Below are positions 24,282 to 30,238 of a stretch of DNA of 36,816 bases, piece after piece. Each line of letters begins with the position of its first letter. Position 1 is the first letter of the stretch. The translations under genes were made by a program, and so were the position numbers. The notes under the pieces were generated by a model. That model made no database searches. It was not told the DNA's origin and saw only the letters and a list, made by a program, of their open reading frames with translations. This DNA comes from a virus, in the IMG/VR virus record IMGVR_UViG_3300019730_000001, positions 1 through 36,816 of that record; one strand, 5' to 3'.

Positions 24282-24373
24282 TTTGCACGGAAATAATTTA
24301 ATTAATCTTATTAAAAAAAAGAATAACCTATTATCAATAACTTAGTAAAAATATGAAACTTTTTCCGTACAAA
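24282..24373. repeat. Inverted-repeat regulatory sites between the divergent promoters
   Basis: TTTGCACGGAAA (24282-24293) and TTTCCGTACAAA (24362-24373) are inverted copies with one mismatch. Each lies exactly 13 bases upstream of a TTGACA, one per promoter, and the 13-base linkers are also similar (8 of 13 identical). The 68 bases between the arms are almost pure AT. They look like binding sites for one shared regulator. Confidence 0.75.
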
Positions 24374-24386
24374 GTGAGAAAAGCTC

Positions 24387-24415
24387 TTGACAAAGTAAAA
24401 TAAAAGTGCTATATT
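24387..24415 (+). promoter_or_regulatory. Early/RNA promoter (right half of the divergent pair)
   Basis: TTGACA (24387-24392), 17 bases, TATATT (24410-24415) with TGC before the -10. Transcription should begin near 24422, at the edge of the GC-richer tract read here as a structured RNA. Confidence 0.8.
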
Positions 24416-24421
24416 ACCTTT

Positions 24422-24790
24422 ATGTCCAAATAAAAGAGGTTTTCGACCTGGGTTTAGAAACCAAACACGTAACTTGAATAATAGTAGAGTGAACCTCAGA
24501 CATAAGAACCAGGTAAATGAGTATGCAGGTGAAGAGCCTGGACATACACTAGTTATAACTATCTCACTTAGTTTTAACTATACCATTATCATTCGGGAAT
24601 GCATCGAAGAGCTAGGTAAGCCACTCAGGGTTTCGGATAATCGCCAGGAGTACATTAGATGTAGTGAGAGTTACTAAGTATAAACTCAGTTTAGCAGAAG
24701 TAATAATTCTCCATTATGAGCACCATTACGCCTTTTTTATAGGCTATCTCTCATAGGGGGGAATTGAAAACTAGTAAAATCTAGATTAGC
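24422..24790 (+). ncRNA. Candidate structured non-coding RNA
   Basis: This roughly 370-base tract starts where the divergent promoter should fire and is clearly richer in G+C than the rest of the genome. Possible helices: GTATGCAGG (24521-24529) with CCTG (24537-24540) and CATAC (24543-24547); ACCTGG (24446-24451) with CCAGGT (24509-24514), which competes with AGGT (24437-24440)/ACCT; AACT-AT-CTCACT (24557-24568) with AGTGAG-AGTT (24663-24672); inside that, ATTATC (24585-24590) with GATAAT (24636-24641); and TATGAG (24715-24720) with CTCATA (24750-24755). A 67-codon TTG-started frame exists but has unusual codons and no SD. I cannot match it to group I/II introns, tmRNA or another named family. 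The 3' end is uncertain; a terminator follows at 25022-25044. Confidence 0.6.
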
Positions 24791-24801
24791 AGGTATAATA
24801 T

Positions 24802-24951
24802 ATGAAGGAATATACAGTATATACAAGATTCCGTAAACCATACAAGGTTAACGGAGATTCAATAATTATCAATAACAAATTCTTAATTATTTACTATAAT
24901 GGATTTATCCAATGTATGTTTAAAGTAAAAGATATTATCAAAATACTATAA
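24802..24951 (+). CDS. Small hypothetical protein in the hub
   Basis: A 49-codon ORF (MKEYTVYTRFRKPYKV...KDIIKIL) with AGCAGG eight bases before the ATG. Basic N-terminus, then a beta-like, Ile/Tyr-rich middle. AT-rich codon use like the phage genes. It would be carried on the same transcript as the candidate RNA. No family was recognised. Confidence 0.5.
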   Translation: MKEYTVYTRFRKPYKVNGDSIIINNKFLIIYYNGFIQCMFKVKDIIKIL

Positions 24952-25021
24952 ATAACCTATAATCATATAACTAATTTAAGCAAAATTGTATTCAATTAAA
25001 GGTACTATAATACCATCACCT

Positions 25022-25044
25022 CTCTCTAAAAGGAGAGTTTTTTT
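25022..25044 (+). terminator. Terminator-like hairpin / possible attenuator
   Basis: CTCTC (25022-25026) and GAGAG (25033-25037) form a short stem followed by seven T's. It would end a transcript of about 620 bases from the promoter at 24387. The stem includes AGGAG, the only SD for the ORF at 25045, so terminator and SD overlap. A possible TATAAT at 25006-25011 lacks a convincing -35. Confidence 0.55.
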
Positions 25045-25203
25045 ATGCCAGATATTCTGAAAATCACTGTAGAAAAGGGTACCCCTCCTCTTTTAAAGGA
25101 AAGACCGCCGAAAGAGCCGAATTTTCAGCACAGATGCATTTTGAATGGTATATATATATTACGCCCCGCTTGGGGGACTTTGCCTTTAATATATAGGCAC
25201 TAA
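25045..25203 (+). other. GC-richer foldable tract: 52-codon ORF or structured RNA
   Basis: An ORF of 52 codons (MPDILKITVEKGTPPLLKER, then PPKEPNFQHRC) follows AGGAG by 9 bases. Codon use (CCG, CGC, GGG) differs from the other genes. The same DNA folds well: CTGAAAAT (25057-25064) pairs with ATTTTCAG (25121-25128), and TATATATTA (25153-25161) pairs with TAATATATA (25187-25195) around a CCCC-GCTT-GGGG hairpin (25164-25175). I cannot decide between a small gene of foreign origin and an RNA element. Confidence 0.4.
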
Positions 25204-25231
25204 CGATTACAGCGTATATGTAACCTATTCA

Positions 25232-25255
25232 GTGTAGACATGGTAAACACTACAC
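25232..25255. repeat. Inverted repeat left of the DnaA boxes
   Basis: GTGTAG (25232-25237) and CTACAC (25250-25255) form a short inverted repeat with a 12-base centre, between the foldable tract and the DnaA cluster. It may be a protein site at the origin edge; it is too short to say more. Confidence 0.35.
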
Positions 25256-25270
25256 AAGCCATTGAATCTA

Positions 25271-25484
25271 TTGCATAAATGAGTGATAATTGTATAGTTA
25301 TCCACAGGTATATATACTTATCCACAGGTTATCCACAGGCTAATGAAGTTATCCACAATTTATACATGGATTCTCAGGCTCATAATTTATTTTATGCGTA
25401 TAATTCCATGAAGAATAACACGAGAGAGACATCATTCTGCTTAATTTTTAAGCATTCCGTGTAGAATAAGTGTTGCATAAATGA
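25271..25484. other. Putative replication origin with four DnaA boxes
   Basis: Four perfect TTATCCACA boxes stand on the plus strand at 25298-25306, 25318-25326, 25329-25337 and 25349-25357. Start-to-start spacings are 20, 11 and 20 bases, close to whole helical turns. A 12-base direct repeat TTGCATAAATGA lies on either side (25271-25282 and 25473-25484), and AT-rich DNA follows. The consensus is that of the bacterial initiator DnaA, which the phage does not encode, so host DnaA is the likely binder. All genes on both arms point away from this site. Confidence 0.8.
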
Positions 25485-25734
25485 CACACTCTTACATTCT
25501 TTACTCACATTATAGTCTTTCTCTGCACTATATGGATTAATTACCTTTATTAAATATGCCTATTATTTAAGCATAATCTCCTTTATTTTCCTATTTCCTT
25601 AATATTGCGATATAGCTTTAACTCTCTTTTAAGCCCTCTCTAATACATTGTATATAAAATAGTATATTAGTATTATTTTCTTTTCTCTACACTACAGCCC
25701 TCTTAAAATGTATTATTAATAAAACATTATATCT
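25485..25734. other. AT-rich non-coding stretch right of the origin boxes
   Basis: About 250 bases of very AT-rich, pyrimidine-rich DNA without an acceptable ORF. It could be the unwinding element of the origin. I see no further DnaA box, clear iteron or promoter in it. Confidence 0.5.
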
Positions 25735-25765
25735 TGCACTTTATCTTGTATAAGGTGCATTTTTT
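25735..25765 (+). terminator. Rho-independent terminator before the HNH gene
   Basis: TGCACTTTAT (25735-25744), loop CTTGT, ATAAGGTGCA (25750-25759): a 10-bp stem with one G-T pair followed by six T's. It would stop plus-strand transcripts that cross the origin, one base before the -35 of the next promoter. Confidence 0.85.
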
Positions 25766-25766
25766 A

Positions 25767-25795
25767 TTGACAAATCTTTATATATATGTTATAGA
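25767..25795 (+). promoter_or_regulatory. Promoter of the HNH gene
   Basis: TTGACA (25767-25772), 17 bases, TATAGA (25790-25795), with TGT before the -10. It starts right after the terminator hairpin and lies 20 bases upstream of the HNH start codon. Confidence 0.8.
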
Positions 25796-25814
25796 ATAAG
25801 TAGGAGGACAGCTT

Positions 25815-26177
25815 ATGAAAAAAGAGAAATACTCATATAATAGAAGAATACTAATAAAACTATTATCTTTATCAGTTAGTCGTGAGGTAATGACACAAGA
25901 ACAGCTTATTATTATGCAGAGAGAGGGAAGTTTACCTGAAACATGGAATGTACATCATATACTCCCTAAGAAGTATGGAGGCGACAACTCTTTAGGTAAT
26001 TTATGCATTATTCCTTATGATAAGCATATAGAACTATCAAAAGAATTAAATAAATTAAAACCTAAGTTCTTTAATAAGAAGAATTATCCATTTTTAAAAG
26101 ATATATCTCGTAAATATGGAGGCATTTTATTAAAATATAATCGTTATCCTAATGCATATAAATACTTTAATATTTAA
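25815..26177 (+). CDS. HNH endonuclease
   Basis: The 120-residue protein has an HNH core at 45-74: WNVHHILPKKYGGDNSLGNL with His47/His48, Asn62, then CIIPYDKHIEL with His71. The rest is basic, in keeping with DNA binding. SD AGGAGG is strong. It may be a free-standing homing nuclease or a nuclease used in host takeover; it is the first protein gene right of the origin and has its own promoter and upstream terminator. Confidence 0.85.
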   Translation: MKKEKYSYNRRILIKLLSLSVSREVMTQEQLIIMQREGSLPETWNVHHILPKKYGGDNSLGNLCIIPYDKHIELSKELNKLKPKFFNKKNYPFLKDISRKYGGILLKYNRYPNAYKYFNI

Positions 26178-26233
26178 CAAATATGAGTATATATTAACCA
26201 TTTATTAATAATTTTTATTCCTTATTTCTCAGA

Positions 26234-26259
26234 TACTTAACACGAAGTAAACGTTTTTT
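26234..26259 (+). terminator. Weak terminator after the HNH gene
   Basis: TACTT (26234-26238) and AAGTA (26245-26249) form a 5-bp stem, followed after four bases by six T's. The stem is short, so termination would be partial at best. The 165-base gap otherwise holds only the next promoter. Confidence 0.4.
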
Positions 26260-26271
26260 ATAAAAAAATAC

Positions 26272-26300
26272 TTGACAGAATAGTAAATATATGTTTAAAT
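26272..26300 (+). promoter_or_regulatory. Promoter of the early accessory operon
   Basis: TTGACA (26272-26277), 17 bases, TTAAAT (26295-26300), with TGT before the -10. The -35 and most of the spacer are nearly identical to the promoter at 29759-29787. Confidence 0.75.
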
Positions 26301-26342
26301 ATGATTATAGCAATTAAACTATTATAGAAAGGATAAAATAAA

Positions 26343-26630
26343 ATGAAAGCATATAATTTAATAAACGACAGAGGGAATATTGCAAATAATCAAATAGTGG
26401 TTGAACACAATAACGGCATAATTGATTTTGTGAGTTATGATTCACATATAGCAAGAATTAATAAAAAAGGAGACTTAATTTTTGGGAAAAATTGGGATTA
26501 TTCAAAAACTACATTAAAGCATTTATATATATTTTTAAGACAACAAGGTTTATATAATTATAATGTATGTAAAAAGGGACTGCAAAAAGCTATTGATTGT
26601 AAACAAATTCAAGTTAATAATAAAATGTAA
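26343..26630 (+). CDS. Conserved phage protein of DUF8033 type
   Basis: The 95-residue protein has a pattern seen in many small phage proteins: NQIVVEHNNGIIDFVSYDSHIA (21-42), then NWDYSKTTLKHLYIFL (50-65), with a short helical end. The blocks match the uncharacterised DUF8033-like group as I remember it. No biochemical role is known to me. It is the first gene after the promoter at 26272. Confidence 0.65.
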   Translation: MKAYNLINDRGNIANNQIVVEHNNGIIDFVSYDSHIARINKKGDLIFGKNWDYSKTTLKHLYIFLRQQGLYNYNVCKKGLQKAIDCKQIQVNNKM

Positions 26631-26644
26631 AGGAGAGAACTAAA

Positions 26645-26869
26645 ATGATAACAAAAGAATTAATAACACAACTATCAAAATTAGATACTGAAAAAGATAT
26701 TTATTTTCACTATGAACCTGGTATTGAGGTAAATAATATAAGTATTGGAATATTAAATATTAAAAACAATGATATATTTACAGGTTGGGATATATTAGAT
26801 GTTAGTGCTGAATTTGATATTGATAAAAATGACTTAATAGAAGTAAATGTTATAACAATAGGAGGTTAA
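26645..26869 (+). CDS. Hypothetical acidic protein
   Basis: A 74-residue acidic protein with alternating hydrophobic residues (beta-like) and SD AAAGGAGAG. No family was recognised. It lies 14 bases after the DUF8033-like gene, in the same operon. Confidence 0.65.
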   Translation: MITKELITQLSKLDTEKDIYFHYEPGIEVNNISIGILNIKNNDIFTGWDILDVSAEFDIDKNDLIEVNVITIGG

Positions 26870-26873
26870 TAAA

Positions 26874-26960
26874 ATGATAAAATATATTAAAAGACTAATT
26901 AAAAGAAACTTAGTAGAGTTTACTGATTTAACTATAAAAGAAGCAGGAGAATTAATATAA
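26874..26960 (+). CDS. 28-residue hypothetical peptide
   Basis: MIKYIKRLIKRNLVEFTDLT and a further 8 residues, basic and amphipathic, with SD GGAGG. Its stop overlaps the next start as TAATG, which supports translation by coupling even if the peptide has no function of its own. Confidence 0.5.
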   Translation: MIKYIKRLIKRNLVEFTDLTIKEAGELI

Positions 26961-27307
26961 TGACGTTTGAAAGAATAAAAAATCCTAATTTATATAATAA
27001 ACACTTTACAACTATAACAGATTGCGGTTATTTATCCTTTTCTAGTGCAATAGTTAAAGAGTTTAATATATATGAGTATGATTATTTAAATATATATTAT
27101 AATACAGAGACTAAACAGATTGGATTACATTTAATAAAAGAGCAAGACAGTAATTCATATAAGTTAATAAATAGTAATTATAATCAAAGAGTAAATATTA
27201 ATTATTTACTGCAAGAATATAAAATTAAAGACAAAGGGAGATTTAAAACCTATCAATTAGATGATATGATTATAATAGATTTAAACCAACAATTAAGAAA
27301 GGATTAA
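26960..27307 (+). CDS. Hypothetical beta-rich protein (AbrB-like fold possible)
   Basis: A 115-residue protein. Residues 17-60 (ITDCGYLSFSSAIVKEFNI, then YDYLNIYYNTETKQIGLHLI) have the strand-helix-strand rhythm of swapped-hairpin AbrB-like domains. No diagnostic residue proves DNA binding. Its start is coupled to the small peptide upstream. Confidence 0.6.
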   Translation: MTFERIKNPNLYNKHFTTITDCGYLSFSSAIVKEFNIYEYDYLNIYYNTETKQIGLHLIKEQDSNSYKLINSNYNQRVNINYLLQEYKIKDKGRFKTYQLDDMIIIDLNQQLRKD

Positions 27308-27311
27308 GATT

Positions 27312-27494
27312 ATGAAAGAAGGACAAATGATTACATTTAACGGTCAGGAATGGCTAATAAAAGATGTAGATGAGGGAGTTTTAACTATAACAAATATAGA
27401 TGAAACAAAGAAAATACATTTATCAGACTTAAAGGCTGAGCAGTTAATAGATGAATTACTAAATGATAGAGAGGTGAAAGATGAAACAAACTAA
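27312..27494 (+). CDS. Hypothetical small acidic protein
   Basis: 60 residues; the first half (GQMITFNGQEWLIKDVDEGVLTI) looks like a small beta barrel, the rest is an acidic helix. It overlaps the next gene by 14 bases. No family was recognised. Confidence 0.65.
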   Translation: MKEGQMITFNGQEWLIKDVDEGVLTITNIDETKKIHLSDLKAEQLIDELLNDREVKDETN

Positions 27495-27762
27495 GCAACA
27501 ATTGATAAAGAAACTTGAAGAATTACAAGATAAAAAAGAACGTTTATTATCTGAAAAACAAAGATTAGAAATAAAACTAAATGATACAATTCGTGCTAAA
27601 ATAAATTTAAAACAAGAGATGGAGATGTTAAAACAAAATATGTCTAATGAAACTGGACAAAATATAGTTTTGAGACAACTATTTGATAGAATACAATCTT
27701 GCGAATTAAAAACTATATTAACTGAGAATGAAAGAATGGACAAAAGCTATGGACAATTTTGA
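27481..27762 (+). CDS. Coiled-coil protein
   Basis: 93 residues, almost all charged helix with heptad-like Leu/Ile spacing (about 3-65), ending in a Cys-containing short helix. SD GAGAGGTG. Function unknown; it is overlapped by the previous and the following small genes. Confidence 0.65.
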   Translation: MKQTKQQLIKKLEELQDKKERLLSEKQRLEIKLNDTIRAKINLKQEMEMLKQNMSNETGQNIVLRQLFDRIQSCELKTILTENERMDKSYGQF

Positions 27763-27886
27763 TAAAGAATTAGAGGCCTTATTAAAGGAAAATGATGAAT
27801 ATCTATCAGAAGACCAGAAAGAGGCTATTAAAGTGCAGGATAAAAGGGATTATATGAATGATTTCTTATGTAAAATAGAATTATAA
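27728..27886 (+). CDS. Small acidic hypothetical protein
   Basis: 52 residues from the ATG at 27728 (MKEWTKAMDNFDKELEALLK). An in-frame ATG at 27749 would give 45 residues; neither start has a clear SD, but overlap with the upstream gene suggests coupling. The protein is an acidic helix. No family was recognised. Confidence 0.55.
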   Translation: MKEWTKAMDNFDKELEALLKENDEYLSEDQKEAIKVQDKRDYMNDFLCKIEL

Positions 27887-27898
27887 AGGAGAAATAAT

Positions 27899-28198
27899 AT
27901 GAAAAAAAAATATAAAACATTTAAGGATTTAGAGTGGAATAAAAATATTAGTATATTCTCATATGAACCAAAAGAACGAGCAAGAATAGATTTTGATAAT
28001 GAATATTCTATTTCTGTTATATATGGAGGTGGAGCTTATGGAGATAGAGAAAACCCTTATGAATGTGCTATCTGGAAAAATAATAAGTTATGTTACGACA
28101 CTAATATAACAGACGATGTTATTGGTTATTGTAATGAAAAAAAAGTAACAAAAATAATGAAACAGATACAAAAATTAAAACAAGTAAAGGAGAAATAA
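27899..28198 (+). CDS. Conserved phage hypothetical protein
   Basis: 99 residues: KTFKDLEW near the N-terminus, then FDNEYSISVIYGGGAYGDRENPYECAIW (about 32-59), DTNITDDVIGYC and an ITDDV-then-helix end. The pattern of a strand pair with YGxxxNPYE and ITDDVIGYC recurs in uncharacterised phage proteins. Function unknown. SD AAAGGAGA. Confidence 0.7.
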   Translation: MKKKYKTFKDLEWNKNISIFSYEPKERARIDFDNEYSISVIYGGGAYGDRENPYECAIWKNNKLCYDTNITDDVIGYCNEKKVTKIMKQIQKLKQVKEK

Positions 28199-28199
28199 T

Positions 28200-28832
28200 A
28201 TGACAAGTTTTAAAATAAAAAAAGGTATGAAAGAAGGGGAACATTATTTAATTTGTGGTATTTGTGGAAAGCCTGTAAGAAGTTTAGGGGGGCATATTGC
28301 AAGGGCACATAGTTTATCTATCAAAGAATATAAAGATATGTTTAAACTACCATATTCAAAGGGATTAGTTTGTAATGAATTACATAGCAATCTACATGAT
28401 TCTGCTATTAATAGGATTAAAAGAGATGGTTTAACAGGTAAATTATATAATAAAGGACGTAAACAAAGTTACACAAAAAGAAAATGTTCTGAATATCATA
28501 AAGAGGTAAATATCAATAGATTAAAAAAATATCAACAAAATCATATAATAACAATAGAAGAAAGACAAGCTATATCTAAAAGAATGAAGGAATATATAAA
28601 ACAACCAAACAGTAGCCATTTTTCAAAAACTGAAACATGTAAAAAAATATTAAATAATAATGCTCAATTATCAAAACACAAAGCATTATCAAAATATAAT
28701 AAAATTATAGAGGAATATAAATCTTCTAATTATAAAAACATGAAAGTTTTCTGTAATGAAAATAATATTAATTATAAATCATTGATGAGTAAAAGAAGCC
28801 AATTAAGAAAAAGAGGAGAAATAAATGACTAA
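28200..28832 (+). CDS. MucR/Ros-type zinc-finger DNA-binding protein
   Basis: A 210-residue, very basic protein. Residues 19-37 have CGICGKPVRSLGGHIARAH, a C2H2 finger (Cys19, Cys22, His32, His37), followed by SLSIKEYKDMFKLP, as in Ros/MucR regulators and related phage proteins. The long Lys-rich C-terminal part ends with a possible helix-turn-helix (NMKVFCNENNINYKSLMSKR). Ros/MucR regulators are mostly alphaproteobacterial. It may regulate phage or host genes, or be a nuclease accessory. Overlaps the next gene by 8 bases. Confidence 0.75.
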   Translation: MTSFKIKKGMKEGEHYLICGICGKPVRSLGGHIARAHSLSIKEYKDMFKLPYSKGLVCNELHSNLHDSAINRIKRDGLTGKLYNKGRKQSYTKRKCSEYHKEVNINRLKKYQQNHIITIEERQAISKRMKEYIKQPNSSHFSKTETCKKILNNNAQLSKHKALSKYNKIIEEYKSSNYKNMKVFCNENNINYKSLMSKRSQLRKRGEIND

Positions 28833-29451
28833 ACCTAATTATTATGCAGTTATACCTGCACCAATACTATTTAATGAGAAATTATCTAATAATGCAAAGA
28901 TAATGTTCGGAGTTATTGCAACTCTAACTAATCTTAATAAAGAATGTTACGCAACAGATGATTATTTCTCCAGGATATTAAATACCTCTAAACCTAGTGT
29001 GCAGCGTTGGTTGAAAGAACTAGAGGAAAATAATATAATAGATAGAAGATTAATATATAAAGAAGGGACAAAATCTATAGAGAAAAGGTATATTTATATT
29101 CAAGAATACGCCCAATCAAAAACAATAGAAGTCTCTAATCAAAAACAATTTACCCCTCCAATCAAAAATGATAGAGATAATACTAGTCTTACAGACAGTA
29201 ATAATAATCTTACAGATAGTAAATATATATTTGAGGGTGATACAATAAAATTAACTGCAAAGGATTATGATGCACTTAAAAATATGTATTCTAATATTGA
29301 TTTAGATTTTCACTTAAAGAAAGTGGATTTAGAGTTTATGCACGATAAACCTAAAAAGTGGTTTGTTGTATTATCTGCTAAGTTAAATTATCATAATACA
29401 CAAGCAAAGAGTAAAGTTGAACAGCAACAGAACAATTATAATAGATTTTAA
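28825..29451 (+). CDS. Winged-helix replication-type protein (HTH_36-like)
   Basis: 208 residues. The N-terminal ~90 residues are a winged helix: YYAVIPAPILFNEKLSNNAK, ATDDYFSRILNTSKPSVQRW (recognition helix near 50-62), LEENNIIDRRLI and a wing. The linker is Gln/Asn/Thr-rich, and the C-terminal ~60 residues are helical (KWFVVLSAKLNYH). Phage initiator and helicase-loading proteins of the DnaD/O type have this layout. With a DnaA-type origin and no phage polymerase, a helicase-loader or initiator role is plausible but unproven. Confidence 0.7.
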   Translation: MTKPNYYAVIPAPILFNEKLSNNAKIMFGVIATLTNLNKECYATDDYFSRILNTSKPSVQRWLKELEENNIIDRRLIYKEGTKSIEKRYIYIQEYAQSKTIEVSNQKQFTPPIKNDRDNTSLTDSNNNLTDSKYIFEGDTIKLTAKDYDALKNMYSNIDLDFHLKKVDLEFMHDKPKKWFVVLSAKLNYHNTQAKSKVEQQQNNYNRF

Positions 29452-29460
29452 GGAGAAGAG

Positions 29461-29751
29461 ATGTCAAAAAGAGAGAATAAATACTATGGAAGAAAGCAAT
29501 ATTTAGTTGAAGATAGATGCAAAACACTATCAGATGATAAATTAATTGCAGTTAGAAAGAGATTTAGAAAAGATATATACAATGGAAAGAAGACTATTAG
29601 GTTTTCAGGTGATTCAGATGAAACTATGACTCTATACAAAGTTGTTAGGATAATATACGATGAGTTAATGAGCAGAGGTTATAGTAGAAAAGAATTAGCT
29701 ATCCCTAGAGGTGCTTATGATACATTTGAAGATGATGAAAATTTATTTTAA
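29461..29751 (+). CDS. Hypothetical basic protein
   Basis: 96 residues, basic and helical in the first two thirds (KLIAVRKRFRKDIYNGKK), acidic at the end (DTFEDDENLF). SD AAGGAGAAG. No family was recognised; it closes the operon begun at 26343, just before the next promoter. Confidence 0.65.
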   Translation: MSKRENKYYGRKQYLVEDRCKTLSDDKLIAVRKRFRKDIYNGKKTIRFSGDSDETMTLYKVVRIIYDELMSRGYSRKELAIPRGAYDTFEDDENLF

Positions 29752-29758
29752 TAAAAAC

Positions 29759-29787
29759 TTGACAGAATAATAAATATATGCTATAAA
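29759..29787 (+). promoter_or_regulatory. Promoter of the small-gene cluster
   Basis: TTGACA (29759-29764), 17 bases, TATAAA (29782-29787), with TGC before the -10. This is the best match to the genome's own consensus and shares its -35 and most of the spacer with the promoter at 26272. Confidence 0.85.
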
Positions 29788-29808
29788 AGAAAATAGGAGG
29801 ATTAAATT

Positions 29809-29976
29809 ATGGATATAGATGAAAAGATTGCAGTATTAGAAGAAGAATTAGAAAGAGTAAAATTTAAGAGAGAGTACTCTGATTCATGGGAACTTAGCTC
29901 ACAGTTAAGTTCTCAACAGAGAGAATTAGAGGGAGATATATATACATTAAAGAGACAGAAAGAAGAGGGTAAATAA
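29809..29976 (+). CDS. Small coiled-coil protein
   Basis: 55 residues, acidic heptad-like helix (IAVLEEELERVKFKREY), with SD AGGAGG. First gene after the promoter at 29759. No family was recognised. Confidence 0.65.
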   Translation: MDIDEKIAVLEEELERVKFKREYSDSWELSSQLSSQQRELEGDIYTLKRQKEEGK

Positions 29977-29977
29977 A

Positions 29978-30160
29978 ATGAAAGAATTTTTAATGAGTGC
30001 TATTTTAGTGATGTTATTTTTAATATTTATGATATTGATTAGAACATCTGATGATATAAACCACATAGCTAATAATATGTTTTTAGAAGAAACAGTACAA
30101 GAGATAGAACCTATATCAATAAGTATAAAAGAATTAAAAGAAATAGGGATAGGAAAATGA
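29978..30160 (+). CDS. Small single-pass membrane protein
   Basis: 60 residues: a hydrophobic helix at about 4-22 (FLMSAILVMLFLIFMILI) followed by an acidic cytosolic or periplasmic tail. One base separates it from the previous stop, and its stop overlaps the next ATG. Possibly an inner-membrane effector; function unknown. Confidence 0.6.
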   Translation: MKEFLMSAILVMLFLIFMILIRTSDDINHIANNMFLEETVQEIEPISISIKELKEIGIGK

Positions 30161-30237
30161 TTAAATGGATAATAGAAATATATAAAGACATATTCGGAGA
30201 ATCTATAGAAGATTACTATGATAGGGAAGGATACTAG
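30157..30237 (+). CDS. 26-residue hypothetical peptide
   Basis: MIKWIIEIYKDIFGES followed by an acidic tail. The ATG overlaps the previous stop (ATGA) after an AGG-containing SD. Amphipathic; it might be a small membrane-active peptide or simply a coupling ORF. Confidence 0.45.
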   Translation: MIKWIIEIYKDIFGESIEDYYDREGY

Positions 30238-30238
30238 A

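Noticed and set aside
24474-24677. 67-codon TTG-started ORF in the hub
   Set aside because: No SD, rare start codon, codon use unlike other genes, and it lies across the proposed RNA helices.
24422-24790. Group I intron or tmRNA in the hub
   Set aside because: I could not find the P7/S-type core sequence of group I introns or a tRNA-like acceptor/T-arm end.
25121-25200. Self-cleaving ribozyme (twister or HDV type)
   Set aside because: There is a stem with an inner CCCC/GGGG hairpin, but the conserved core bases of the families I know are not in place.
25279-25464. 61-codon ORF across the DnaA boxes
   Set aside because: It is made of the box repeats read in frame, has no SD and its sequence looks random.
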